A DNA stretch of 64,000 nt. Source: Rhizobium sp. L1K21. GTDB taxonomy: Bacteria; Pseudomonadota; Alphaproteobacteria; Rhizobiales; Rhizobiaceae. Under the pieces are notes generated by a model that was given only the letters and a program-made list of their open reading frames with translations, had not been told where the DNA came from and made no database searches. The position numbers were made by a program, and so were the translations under genes. Positions 37,296-45,865 of this stretch are shown here, in pieces (positions within the stretch are counted from its first letter, which is position 1; each line of letters opens with the position of its first letter). The stretch is from contig NZ_JAMXLE010000004.1 in assembly GCF_024055895.1 (NCBI RefSeq), forward strand, positions 1 to 64,000, in the 5' to 3' direction.

Positions 37296-39620
37296 CTAGA
37301 CGTCCGCCTTCTTGACTTTCATCGAAGTCACCACCAAGGAACTGGGTCCGGCCACATCCAACACGAATTCGAACAGTTCGCCGAATTCCCTATCAGTCAC
37401 CTCAAAAGGCACGCACAGGTGCATGCCGTCCTCGCTAACGGTGGCCCGAGAGGAGGCAACGTTTTTCTTCGAGTCTCTCACCGTTGCAGAAAGCTTCGTC
37501 TTGGACATGCCAAGACGCTTAAGAAGACGCCCTGTTCTCTGTTCAGTATTCAGCCTTGCCTCGACCTCCAGTCGATACGAGCCTTGTGGCAAAGTCACGT
37601 AGGGTCCAAAGAGACAGTTCCTTTGCCATCCGATTTCACCGCCGGCTTTAACAACGAGGCCCTTGTTGGAAAAACCGTCAATTCTTGAGGTGAAGTTCAA
37701 CACCGGAAGACAGTCAAGCGGTTCAAACTGCTTCTGCTGCGGTTGTTCCTCGAGAATTCGCGTGACTGAAATTGAATCGAGCGCGACAGAACTTGTCAAA
37801 TTCGACGAGACGACGAACTCCATCGCTCCCAGCCCAGTTTGCGTTGTTACAGCGAAGTCGATAGCAATATGGCACTTACGAAGCTCCTGCGCGGAAAGCG
37901 CGCGTGCATAGATGGTTCTCTGACCGATCTTTAGCACCACCCGAGCATGGCGGCCTTCGCTGGCCTGCTGCTCTGCCTCAGTCTGTGTTTCATCGCAAGA
38001 TAAGTCAGCCTCCAACCGAAATGAACCAAATTCCAGATTGAGATAAGGCCCGTAAATGGCATCCCTCAGATGACGATTTTTGAGTTGAGGGTTAGTGGCC
38101 ACTCGGCCGTCGGGCAGAATTCTACCGTGCTCGGTAACAAGCATTTTCTCACGCGCGTCGATCACCTTGGGCATGTGCTTTCGTGCTTTCACATAACCAT
38201 GGCGAAGCCGGCAAGAAAAGGGCGTCTTTGCGCAATCTACAATCGACGTCATGACCGGCTCTGCCGAGGTGTGGACTGCGTTTAACCCGACCACACGCCG
38301 CGGTCGGCCCTCGTCGTGACGCAGTTGCTCAGCGTCCTGGATCGCCTTCAAACGCTCCCAAAGATGCATAATTTCATGATTTGGCAGAATATGCGGTACC
38401 CCAAAGTTGACCACAAATGTGTCTGCGCGCTCGATCAGGTCTGCTACCCTAGGCGAGTCATGTTCACAAGTCTCGATGATGTGGCCGTTGTCGAGGACAT
38501 CGAGAGCTTTCGAGAAGAGATCAAACATCTCACCACGAGGTCCAAGCCACAAGATTCTTTGGCCACTACGCGCGTTAACGAACAAATCCAACAGGAAAGG
38601 GAGAATGTGCCCGGGGTGAGCCGGATTCTTGTCGAAAAAACCCTGTTTGTAATAGGAAAGAATCGGGGTCTTGAGGCGGGGTTCAATGACCTTGTCCAAT
38701 GCGGATGCATAGCCGACCTGAGTTTTCCCGATGAGTCTTACTTCCTCGATTTCTTCGTCTGCAAGACCCCAGGTGTCGGCCTGTTCCGGAATGTCAGGTT
38801 TCGCTACATCATCGATAAAGGTCTTTGTGCTGTTTTCAACCGCACCGCTCTTATGCATCGCCGTAATCTGCCGCGTGTGGTCGCAGTGGTAGCCGTATAC
38901 ATAGGGTGCTGCATCGCCCACGGCACCATGTACGAGACAAAGTCTCTTGGAGATGTTGGAGTCCACGTGCCAGCCGCGCAACATTTCCTCATGGAAGCCA
39001 TGGTAGCGGAAGAGGTCTTCACGCAGCATCAACTGGAAGTCGCCGGGGCCATCATAGAGGATAGTATCGGCACCATAAACCACCTCGTTGAGGTGATAGC
39101 GCCAACCCCAGTCACGCGTTAATTCGATGACGCGTTCCGGGTTCATCCGGTCAAACTGATCTTCCCAAAGAGTTTCGGGGATCTCGAGGCGCGGCGCGCA
39201 ATAGAAGCCGTCCGGGAGCCCGCCCACTGACTCGGTCAACGAACGACCCTTGCTCGGAACGAAGATCATGTCTGTGTTGGATGAGAGTATCCAACGGTTG
39301 TTTGGGTTCGACCGCCGCACCGCCACGTTTCGGGAGACCGGCTCCAACGCAATCAGATGCGTCTTGTGCGCGAAAAGGCGGCGATGCACGTCAGGACGTA
39401 CTCGTAGAATGCGCAGTTTTTTCTTGGCCTGAGCGGTCAGTGTGTCCTGGATCGCTTCCGGAAACGTGGGGAAATCGTCCGGCGTGTTGTAATCGACGAA
39501 CAGGATTTCATCGTCCTGCCCCGTCAGCACCTCAGCCATGCAATTGAGGCTCAGCGCTGCGCGTTTATGCAGGTTATAGCCATAATTGTCATTGCGACCG
39601 TAAAGGACGAGCGAAATCAT
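37296..39620 (-). CDS. Large glycosyltransferase-like protein with tandem beta-domains
   Basis: This is a 774-residue soluble protein. Residues 1-270 resemble a GT-A type glycosyltransferase, opening with MISLVLYGRNDNYGYNLHKR and containing ILSSNTDMIFV, a DxD-like metal site. Residues about 330-470 form a second region (RILWLGPRGEMFDLF) that might be Rossmann-like. The C-terminus contains two related beta-rich units: GPYLNLEFGSFRLEADL near residue 523 and GPYVTLPQGSYRLEVEARL near 673, about 150 residues apart. The repeat suggests tandem carbohydrate-binding or structural modules. The function is not known. GAGGTGATA before the ATG is a good ribosome site, and it follows the dehydrogenase gene by 28 bases. 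Confidence 0.75.
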   Translation of the reverse strand: MISLVLYGRNDNYGYNLHKRAALSLNCMAEVLTGQDDEILFVDYNTPDDFPTFPEAIQDTLTAQAKKKLRILRVRPDVHRRLFAHKTHLIALEPVSRNVAVRRSNPNNRWILSSNTDMIFVPSKGRSLTESVGGLPDGFYCAPRLEIPETLWEDQFDRMNPERVIELTRDWGWRYHLNEVVYGADTILYDGPGDFQLMLREDLFRYHGFHEEMLRGWHVDSNISKRLCLVHGAVGDAAPYVYGYHCDHTRQITAMHKSGAVENSTKTFIDDVAKPDIPEQADTWGLADEEIEEVRLIGKTQVGYASALDKVIEPRLKTPILSYYKQGFFDKNPAHPGHILPFLLDLFVNARSGQRILWLGPRGEMFDLFSKALDVLDNGHIIETCEHDSPRVADLIERADTFVVNFGVPHILPNHEIMHLWERLKAIQDAEQLRHDEGRPRRVVGLNAVHTSAEPVMTSIVDCAKTPFSCRLRHGYVKARKHMPKVIDAREKMLVTEHGRILPDGRVATNPQLKNRHLRDAIYGPYLNLEFGSFRLEADLSCDETQTEAEQQASEGRHARVVLKIGQRTIYARALSAQELRKCHIAIDFAVTTQTGLGAMEFVVSSNLTSSVALDSISVTRILEEQPQQKQFEPLDCLPVLNFTSRIDGFSNKGLVVKAGGEIGWQRNCLFGPYVTLPQGSYRLEVEARLNTEQRTGRLLKRLGMSKTKLSATVRDSKKNVASSRATVSEDGMHLCVPFEVTDREFGELFEFVLDVAGPSSLVVTSMKVKKADV

Positions 39621-39648
39621 GGCATATCACCTCGTTTGAGCAGAGAAA

Positions 39649-40971
39649 TCAGTTGGCGGACTTCGATCCCCAGCCGAGCCAGATATGGTTTTCCGCGGCC
39701 GAAAGAGAACCTTGGTTGTAAAGCCGCCACGGGTCGATGACAATCTTTCCTGCAAATTCGCCGGCTGACAGCTGACGGTATGCATCCCAAGCCGTCATTA
39801 CGATGACGATATCGGCCTTGTTGATTGCCGCGTGGGGATCAGCCTCCACCGTCGCGCCAGAGGGCAGGCTTGCAGCTGAGAGGCTTTCGAGCGCCTCAGG
39901 ATCGCTCAGCGACACGCCGTAGCCATCGGCAAGAAGCTGCTCTGCCAAGGCAAGCCCCTGACTTTCCTCAATAACAGGCGTATTCGGTTTGTACGCAAGC
40001 CCGAGAATTGCAACTTTGGCACCAGGCTTGTTCAGCTTGGCCACCGCCCGCGACAACCGAACAGACTGATGCGAGTTGATCACGTCCGTTGCAACAGCCA
40101 AGTCGGTGTTTGCGCCCAGCGAGCGACCCAACGCGGCGAAAGCCTTGTTATCACGCGGGAAGCAGGGGCCACCATAGGCGATGGCACCACGGATGTACTT
40201 CTTGCCGATACGGCTATCAGCGCCAAGCGCCGACGTGACAACGTCTGCATCTGCTCCCTCAAGATGATCGCACAGATCAGCGATCATGTTTGCGTAGGAG
40301 ATCTTCGTGGTCACATAGGTGTTAACCGATATCTTGCATATTTCGGCGTTTACCCAATTCATGCGCTGAAATTCAGGATTGCTTTCAGTCGATTGACGAT
40401 AAACCGTCTCCAGTACACCGCCCGCCTTGTCGTCGCTTTCCCCGATCAGGATCATGTCAGGAAAAAGCATGTCCCGCACGACAGTTCCGAGTGCAATGAA
40501 TTCGGGGTTATAGCAAAGACCAAGGTCTTCGCCGACTGTTCGACCGGATGCCTCTTCCAGAGCCTGTCGGATCACACCGCCCGTCGAGCCCGGCATGACG
40601 GTCGAGGTTATAACCACGACATGATAGCCTTCCTTCTTACGAAGGGCGGCACCGATTTCCTTGACCGCTGAAATGACATAGTCATTGCGGAAAAAGCCAC
40701 CTTCACCACTTGGCGTCGGCACGATAATGAAGGTGATATCTGATTCAAGAACAGCCTCCTCCATTTTTGTCGTTGCACGAATGCGGCTCCGATTGGCCGT
40801 GATCATTTCCTGCAAACCCGGCTCTGGCACAGGTGCGCGGCCTTCATTGATTGCATCGACAAAGGCTGGATTCAAATCCATTCCAATGGCGTTGAAACCT
40901 TTTTGGGCGAACACAGCGAGCATCGGGGCACCGAGCTTACCGAGCCCTACAACAGATAGATTTTGAACCAT
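39649..40971 (-). CDS. Nucleotide-sugar 6-dehydrogenase (UDP-Glc/GDP-Man dehydrogenase family)
   Basis: This 440-residue enzyme belongs to the family that oxidises C6 of a nucleotide sugar to a carboxylate with 2 NAD+. The dinucleotide site is VVGLGKLGAPM (7-17), and the catalytic cysteine is Cys270 in AYGGPCFPRDNKA, where Pro replaces the more common Ser. The C-terminal domain has ILGLAYKPNTPVIEES. ATG 40971 is chosen because it starts immediately before the Rossmann strand; 23 open codons upstream lie mostly in the previous gene. The substrate is uncertain: UDP-glucose is the default guess, but it lies 17 bases after a GDP-mannose epimerase-like gene. Confidence 0.88.
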   Translation of the reverse strand: MVQNLSVVGLGKLGAPMLAVFAQKGFNAIGMDLNPAFVDAINEGRAPVPEPGLQEMITANRSRIRATTKMEEAVLESDITFIIVPTPSGEGGFFRNDYVISAVKEIGAALRKKEGYHVVVITSTVMPGSTGGVIRQALEEASGRTVGEDLGLCYNPEFIALGTVVRDMLFPDMILIGESDDKAGGVLETVYRQSTESNPEFQRMNWVNAEICKISVNTYVTTKISYANMIADLCDHLEGADADVVTSALGADSRIGKKYIRGAIAYGGPCFPRDNKAFAALGRSLGANTDLAVATDVINSHQSVRLSRAVAKLNKPGAKVAILGLAYKPNTPVIEESQGLALAEQLLADGYGVSLSDPEALESLSAASLPSGATVEADPHAAINKADIVIVMTAWDAYRQLSAGEFAGKIVIDPWRLYNQGSLSAAENHIWLGWGSKSAN

Positions 40972-40988
40972 GATTTGGAAACCTGAAT

Positions 40989-41978
40989 TTAGTTCTTTTT
41001 CGACTTGGCCTGGCGCTCGGCAACCTTCGACGCCACCCAAGGATAGGTCTTTGCGATACCGTCAGCAAGGCTCGCAGACGGGGCCCAATTGAGCTTGCTG
41101 CGGATTAACTCATTATGAGAGTTGCGTCCACGCACACCGAGCGGGCCTGGAATGTGCTTGAGAGCAAGCTGCTTTCCGGCAGCCTGCATCACCAGCTCAG
41201 CCAGTTGGTTGATCGTCACCATTTCGTCCGAACCGATATTCACCGGGCCGGCAAATGTTTCTGAACGCATAAGACGGAGTGTGCCCTCGACGCATTCATC
41301 AATGTAAAGGAAGGAGCGGGTCTGCTTTCCGTCGCCCCAGATCTCTATCTCGCCCCCGTCCTGGGCCTCCGCAACTTTTCGGCACATAGCTGCAGGCGCT
41401 TTTTCGCGGCCGCCAGCCCAGGTACCTTCCGGACCAAAAATATTGTGGTAACGCGCGACGCGGCAGGTCATATTGTGGTTGCGTGCGTAAGCAAGGAAAA
41501 GGCGCTCCGAAAATAGCTTCTCCCAACCATATTCGCTATCGGGATTGGCGGGATAAGCACTTTCTTCAGCAGTAACCGGCTTGTCTGGGTCAAGCTGATT
41601 GTGTTCAGGATAAATGCACGCAGAAGATGAATAAAATACGCGCTGAACGTTGCGCTTGTGGCATGCATCAACAATGTTCAGGTTGATCGTGGCGGAGTTA
41701 TGCATAATGTCCGCATCGTTTTCTCCGGTAAAGATGAAGCCCGCGCCGCCCATATCCGCAGCAAGCTGATAAACTTCATCGAAACGTCTATCGATCACAG
41801 CTTTACAGTTCCCGTTGTCACGCAAGTCGGCAACAACAAAGTCATCAGCTTCGGTTTCAGCAAATTCGGGAAATTTCAGATCGACCCCGCGAACCCAGAA
41901 ACCTTCCCGCTTTAGCCGCTTCACAAGATGCGAGCCAATAAAGCCACCGGCACCACATACCAAAGCTGTCTTCGTCAT
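40989..41978 (-). CDS. GDP-mannose 3,5-epimerase-like NAD-dependent epimerase
   Basis: This 329-residue extended short-chain dehydrogenase resembles the plant GDP-mannose 3,5-epimerase (GME), which makes GDP-L-galactose and GDP-L-gulose. Visible are the NAD site GAGGFIGSH (9-17), AADMGGAGFI, SSACIYPE with Cys121, YGWEK with Tyr150 and Lys154, WAGGREKAPAAMCRK with Lys193, and GVRGRNSHN with Arg283/285. These match the Cys, Tyr, two Lys and Arg that act in plant GME. It is the first gene of a unit with the dehydrogenase and the 774-residue protein. GDP-mannose would come from ManC at the other end of the island. Confidence 0.85.
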   Translation of the reverse strand: MTKTALVCGAGGFIGSHLVKRLKREGFWVRGVDLKFPEFAETEADDFVVADLRDNGNCKAVIDRRFDEVYQLAADMGGAGFIFTGENDADIMHNSATINLNIVDACHKRNVQRVFYSSSACIYPEHNQLDPDKPVTAEESAYPANPDSEYGWEKLFSERLFLAYARNHNMTCRVARYHNIFGPEGTWAGGREKAPAAMCRKVAEAQDGGEIEIWGDGKQTRSFLYIDECVEGTLRLMRSETFAGPVNIGSDEMVTINQLAELVMQAAGKQLALKHIPGPLGVRGRNSHNELIRSKLNWAPSASLADGIAKTYPWVASKVAERQAKSKKN

Positions 41979-42157
41979 ACTGTCTCATCCCAATGCTGAT
42001 TACCGGGCGTTCTCTACGCAAATTTTACCTATCTTGCAAGGCTTCAGAAAGCCTTACATCACGAGCAAATTTATCACTGCTTGCCTCAGACAAGGCAGAT
42101 TTCGATCCACCTCACAGCGGGCGGAGCGCAAAGTGTTGCAATAACACTGCATTTCCG

Positions 42158-42184
42158 CCGGCACAATATTGAACTTGTGGCCGG
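42158..42184 (-). terminator. Possible terminator hairpin after alkB
   Basis: An inverted repeat with a one-base bulge (ccggcacaa at 42158-42166 and ttgtggccgg at 42175-42184) directly follows the alkB stop. There is no T-run on the minus strand, so it is a weak candidate. Confidence 0.3.
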
Positions 42185-42799
42185 TCAAGCATTAACCCGC
42201 CTCAGCGTGAGATTGATCCTGCCGCCGCTTTTCAGGAGATCGGATGTGTTTGGGTAGATGCGGTCAACTCCGTGATAGGCCTTGCGGTTTTCTCCGCCGA
42301 TGACGACGATATCGCCGCTGCAGAGGCGGAAAGACTGGGTTTTATCTTTTCTGGCCAAGCCGCCGACCCGGAACAGACAATCATCGCCCAACGAGACTGA
42401 GACCACCGGGCAGTCGAAGGCCTTCTCATCAATGTCTGCATGCAGGCCCATTTTGGCCTCTGGGGCGTAGAAATTGATCAGGCAGGCCTCGGGATCCTTT
42501 TCGACACCTGAGAATTCCTGCCAAATCTCCATCAGTTTCAGCGGAATCGCCGGCCATGGCTTTGATGTGACCGGGTGGGCGGAGATGTAGCGGTAGCCTT
42601 CTGCCTTATCGGTATACCAGCCCAGTGTTCCGCAATTTGTCATGCGGACGGACATGGGCTGGCCGTTTCGCGGCATATGCGGCGTATAAAGCGGAGCCTC
42701 TTCAACGATCGATCGAATGGTTTCAACCAGAGCCACCTGCTCGCTTCGGTCGAGATAGGCAGGGATGTGGCGAATACCTTTTGGCAGAACAAAAGTCAT
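42185..42799 (-). CDS. alkB: DNA oxidative demethylase AlkB
   Basis: This 204-residue Fe(II)/2-oxoglutarate dioxygenase repairs alkylated bases such as 1-methyladenine and 3-methylcytosine. The iron-binding HxD lies in GLHADIDEKAF, the distal His in KAYHGVDRIYP, and the 2-oxoglutarate arginines in RINLTLRRV at the C-terminus. PMSVRMTNCGTLGWY near the middle matches the nucleotide-recognition region of bacterial AlkB. It marks the return to core chromosome after the glycan island. No Ada-type regulator is adjacent. Confidence 0.94.
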   Translation of the reverse strand: MTFVLPKGIRHIPAYLDRSEQVALVETIRSIVEEAPLYTPHMPRNGQPMSVRMTNCGTLGWYTDKAEGYRYISAHPVTSKPWPAIPLKLMEIWQEFSGVEKDPEACLINFYAPEAKMGLHADIDEKAFDCPVVSVSLGDDCLFRVGGLARKDKTQSFRLCSGDIVVIGGENRKAYHGVDRIYPNTSDLLKSGGRINLTLRRVNA

Positions 42800-42867
42800 A
42801 CCGCTTCATTCCCACGTTGCGTAATGGGTTGTCAAAGGGACCCGCTTTTTTCGCCAGTCAGGTTCGG

Positions 42868-43320
42868 TTATTTCAAAGGCGGAATGCGCAAGACCTGGCC
42901 CGGGTAAATCTTGTCGGGATGGGTGAGCATCGGCTTGTTGGCTTCAAATATCATCTCGTATTTGGGACCGTTGCCCTTGCCGTATTCTGCTTCGGCGATT
43001 TTCCAGAGATTATCGCCCTTCTTCACCGTATGGAAAATGGGTTCGGCCGCCTTTGCGCCTTCCACCTTCAGATCGTCGGCTTCAACAGCGGCAATGCCGA
43101 GCGTGTTTCCCACCGCCACAACGGCTTTTTCAAAGATCGACTGATCTTTCACCGCACCTTTGAGAACAACCTTGTCGTCGATAACCTGCACCTCGACGGC
43201 GTCGGTGCCGAGACCATGGGACTCGAGCTCTTTTTTGACGGCTTGAGCATCAGGCGCTTCGTCGTCACCACCAAGACCCAGCTTCTTGCCTGCCGATTTG
43301 ATAAAGCTGAAAAAACCCAT
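42868..43320 (-). CDS. BON-LysM protein (Kbp/YgaU-like)
   Basis: This 150-residue protein has a BON domain (about residues 25-85, including VIDDKVVLKGAVKDQ) and a C-terminal LysM domain (about 95-150: HTVKKGDNLWKIAEAEYG through GQVLRIPPLK). It matches the E. coli YgaU/Kbp family, a potassium-binding protein. There is no signal peptide; the start MGFFSFIKSAGKKLGLGG is typical of the family and cytoplasmic. It lies between alkB and arfB on the same strand with short gaps. Confidence 0.92.
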   Translation of the reverse strand: MGFFSFIKSAGKKLGLGGDDEAPDAQAVKKELESHGLGTDAVEVQVIDDKVVLKGAVKDQSIFEKAVVAVGNTLGIAAVEADDLKVEGAKAAEPIFHTVKKGDNLWKIAEAEYGKGNGPKYEMIFEANKPMLTHPDKIYPGQVLRIPPLK

Positions 43321-43418
43321 TTCCGTGATCCCCCTTCAGGTTTGTTGTACCTTATCAGAGTTGAACACCGGCCCAAAAGCAACAGAATTTCGTCCGCGGG
43401 TGCCTACAAATTCCAAGC

Positions 43419-43853
43419 TCAGTCGTCACGCGGCCGTTCGCGCATCTTCTTCACCTCACTGCGACCTGCCTTGGCCTTCAGCCGGCGTTCGATCGAACCC
43501 TTTGTCGGCCTCGTCTTCTTGCGCGGTGGCGGCGGCGGGGCGAGCGCCTGCAAGAGAAGCTCCTTCAGCCGCTCGCGGGCGTCTTCGCGGTTTCGCTCCT
43601 GGGAGCGAAATCTGCTTGCCTCGATCATCAGAACGCCGTCCTTTGAAAGCCGACGCCCAGCGATGCGGGCAGCGCGCGCCTTGACCGCATCGCTCAGCGC
43701 CGGTGAGCCACGCAAATTGAAAAACAGCTGAACGGCTGTCGACACCTTGTTGACATTCTGCCCGCCGGGGCCGCCGGCCAGCACGAATTGCTCGGTCAGC
43801 TCCCAGCCGGCGATCACGACGCGGTCGTTGATATGGAGATCGGTACTTGCCAT
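43419..43853 (-). CDS. arfB: Alternative ribosome-rescue factor ArfB (YaeJ)
   Basis: This 144-residue protein has the release-factor GGQ motif at residues 30-32 (LAGGPGGQNVNKVSTA) and a basic C-terminal tail rich in Lys and Arg (KKTRPTKGSIERRLKAKAGR), which enters the empty mRNA channel. It hydrolyses peptidyl-tRNA on stalled ribosomes. I chose ATG 43853 because a frame reaching 43901 would run through the pckA terminator hairpin. It lies downstream of pckA on the same strand but beyond its terminator. Confidence 0.94.
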   Translation of the reverse strand: MASTDLHINDRVVIAGWELTEQFVLAGGPGGQNVNKVSTAVQLFFNLRGSPALSDAVKARAARIAGRRLSKDGVLMIEASRFRSQERNREDARERLKELLLQALAPPPPPRKKTRPTKGSIERRLKAKAGRSEVKKMRERPRDD

Positions 43854-43868
43854 GGCGTCTTCATAACG

Positions 43869-43898
43869 AAAAAACCCGGCGCTGAGAACGCCGGGTTT
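43869..43898 (-). terminator. Rho-independent terminator of pckA
   Basis: A perfect ten-base stem (43872-43881 with 43889-43898) and seven-base loop is followed on the minus strand by six T bases. It lies 25 bases after the pckA stop and 16 bases before the arfB ATG. Confidence 0.9.
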
Positions 43899-43922
43899 CA
43901 CGTGAATCCTTGGATTCGGGAT

Positions 43923-45536
43923 TTATTCTGCAGCAGCCAGACGAACGCCGGGGGCTGCACTCAGCACGCCACCGTCAACATGGGCCTCGAACTTCGCGAA
44001 GTTGGCGATGAACATATCGGCCAGCTTGCGGGCCTGCGCGTCATAGGCGTCGCCATCGGCCCAGGTCGAACGCGGATCGAGGATCTTTGTATCGACACCG
44101 GAAACAGCCACCGGCACTTCAAAGCCAAAGTTTTCGTCCTTGCGGAATTCAACCTTCGACAGCGAACCGTCGAGAGCAGCGGTCAGAAGTGCGCGCGTCG
44201 CCTTGATGGGCATACGTGAGCCAGTGCCATAAGCACCGCCGGTCCAGCCCGTATTCACCAGCCAGCAATTGACCTTGTGCTCGGCAATCAGATCGCGCAA
44301 CAGGTTGCCATATTCCGACGGATGGCGCGGCATGAACGGTGCGCCGAAGCAGGTGGAGAAGGTCGCTTCCGGTTCTGTGACGCCACGTTCGGTGCCAGCG
44401 ACCTTTGCGGTGTAGCCGGAGAGGAAGTGGTACATGGCCTGCTCAGGCGTCAGCTTGGCGATCGGCGGCATCACACCGAAGGCATCAGCCGTCAGCATGA
44501 TGATCGTTGCCGGGTGCCCGGACGTGCCGGTTTCGGATGCATTCGGAATGAAATGCAGCGGATAGGCGCAGCGCGTGTTCTCTGTCAGCGAACCGTCGTT
44601 GAAATCCGGAACGCGGTTTTCGTCGAGAACGACGTTTTCCAACACAGTGCCGAAACGCTTGGTCGTTGCGAAAATTTCCGGCTCGGCTTCTGCAGAAAGC
44701 CGGATTGTCTTGGCATAGCAGCCACCTTCGAAGTTGAAGATGCCATTTTCACCCCAGCCGTGCTCATCGTCACCGATCAGCGTGCGCGATGGGTCTGCGG
44801 ACAGGGTTGTCTTGCCGGTGCCCGAAAGGCCGAAGAAGACAGCGGTGTCACCATCGGGGCCAACATTGGCCGAGCAGTGCATAGGCATGACGCCCTTTTC
44901 CGGCAGCATATAGTTGAGTGCGGTGAAGACCGACTTCTTCATTTCACCGGCATAAGCCGTGCCGCCGATGAGAACGACGCCGTTGACCAGATCGCAAGCA
45001 ATCACGGTTTCAGTGCGGCAGCCGTGGCGCTCAGGGTTGGCCTTGAAGCCGGGCAGATCAATGATCGTGAACTTGGCCTGGAAGTCCTTCAACGCTTCCT
45101 GTTCCGGACGAATCAGAAGATTGCGGATGAACAGGGAATGCCATGCAAATTCCGTAATAACGCGCGTCGGCAGGGCATTTTCGGCATCAGCGCCGCCGAT
45201 GAGGTCCTGCACGTAAAGCGATTTGCCCTCGGCATAGGCGAGCATATCATCGAAAAGCTGCTCGAAATGGCGCGGTGCCATAGGCTTGTTGTTGTCCCAC
45301 CAGACTTTGCCGTCGGTGTTTTCATCGCGCACAACGAACTTGTCCTTTGCCGAGCGACCGGTATGGTGGCCTGTCACGGCGCGCAGTGCACCGTCAGCGG
45401 TCAGTTCGGCTTCGCCGTTGCGGATGGCTTCCTCATAAAGAGCCGCCTCCAGAAAATTGTAGCGCACAGTCTTCAATTTCCTGAAACCGATGGCGCCAAT
45501 GCCCGCGTTGGGATTGCGTAGGCCCAATTCCTCCAT
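43923..45536 (-). CDS. pckA: Phosphoenolpyruvate carboxykinase (ATP)
   Basis: This 537-residue enzyme converts oxaloacetate and ATP to phosphoenolpyruvate, CO2 and ADP, the main gluconeogenic step on C4 acids. The kinase P-loop is [12 protein letters not shown], the adjacent acidic motif is LIGDDEHGW, and [14 protein letters not shown] carries the substrate lysine. Length is normal. It diverges from chvI across 329 bases that contain two palindromic A/T-rich sites (see those entries), consistent with control by a LacI-type regulator such as PckR in Sinorhizobium. It ends at a strong terminator. Confidence 0.97.
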   Translation of the reverse strand: MEELGLRNPNAGIGAIGFRKLKTVRYNFLEAALYEEAIRNGEAELTADGALRAVTGHHTGRSAKDKFVVRDENTDGKVWWDNNKPMAPRHFEQLFDDMLAYAEGKSLYVQDLIGGADAENALPTRVITEFAWHSLFIRNLLIRPEQEALKDFQAKFTIIDLPGFKANPERHGCRTETVIACDLVNGVVLIGGTAYAGEMKKSVFTALNYMLPEKGVMPMHCSANVGPDGDTAVFFGLSGTGKTTLSADPSRTLIGDDEHGWGENGIFNFEGGCYAKTIRLSAEAEPEIFATTKRFGTVLENVVLDENRVPDFNDGSLTENTRCAYPLHFIPNASETGTSGHPATIIMLTADAFGVMPPIAKLTPEQAMYHFLSGYTAKVAGTERGVTEPEATFSTCFGAPFMPRHPSEYGNLLRDLIAEHKVNCWLVNTGWTGGAYGTGSRMPIKATRALLTAALDGSLSKVEFRKDENFGFEVPVAVSGVDTKILDPRSTWADGDAYDAQARKLADMFIANFAKFEAHVDGGVLSAAPGVRLAAAE

Positions 45537-45644
45537 AACCCGTGTCCTTTGCTTCCAGTTAGGGTTCTAATGGCGGCGACCATAGGCATGCTTCATTTTA
45601 AAAGGCAATACGAAATAGGAGAAATTTGCCAATCAATTCAAATA

Positions 45645-45658
45645 TTTAATCGATTTAA
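45645..45658. promoter_or_regulatory. LacI-type operator candidate 1 (pckA-chvI gap)
   Basis: TTTAATCGATTTAA is a near-palindrome centred on CG, the usual centre of LacI/GalR operators. It lies about 110 bases upstream of pckA. Its centre is exactly 30 bases from that of the second site, about three helical turns. PckR, a LacI-family repressor, is known to control pckA in Sinorhizobium; binding here is inferred. Confidence 0.45.
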
Positions 45659-45674
45659 TTATTAACCAAAAAAT

Positions 45675-45688
45675 CTAAATCGTTTTAA
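45675..45688. promoter_or_regulatory. LacI-type operator candidate 2 (pckA-chvI gap)
   Basis: CTAAATCGTTTTAA is the second CG-centred, A/T-flanked near-palindrome. It lies about 140 bases upstream of pckA and 180 bases upstream of chvI. The rest of the 329-base gap (45537-45865) is A/T-rich and holds no gene. Confidence 0.4.
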
Positions 45689-45865
45689 TGTGACAGTTTT
45701 AGAAAATCATTTCGCAGAATCTGCCTGCCGGACACAGAAATAGGTAAGTGAAAAGTTTTTTCGCTTTGCCACAATTTGTTCCACCTTTATCCTCATTAGC
45801 GAAACTGACTTGTGGGGCACGAGGAATGGGGCTGACATTTTTCCACCGCAAGGAGATGTGCTGAC

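Noticed and set aside
44277-45521. 414-codon open frame opposite pckA
   Set aside because: It is a shadow of PEP carboxykinase codon bias, with no recognisable motif.
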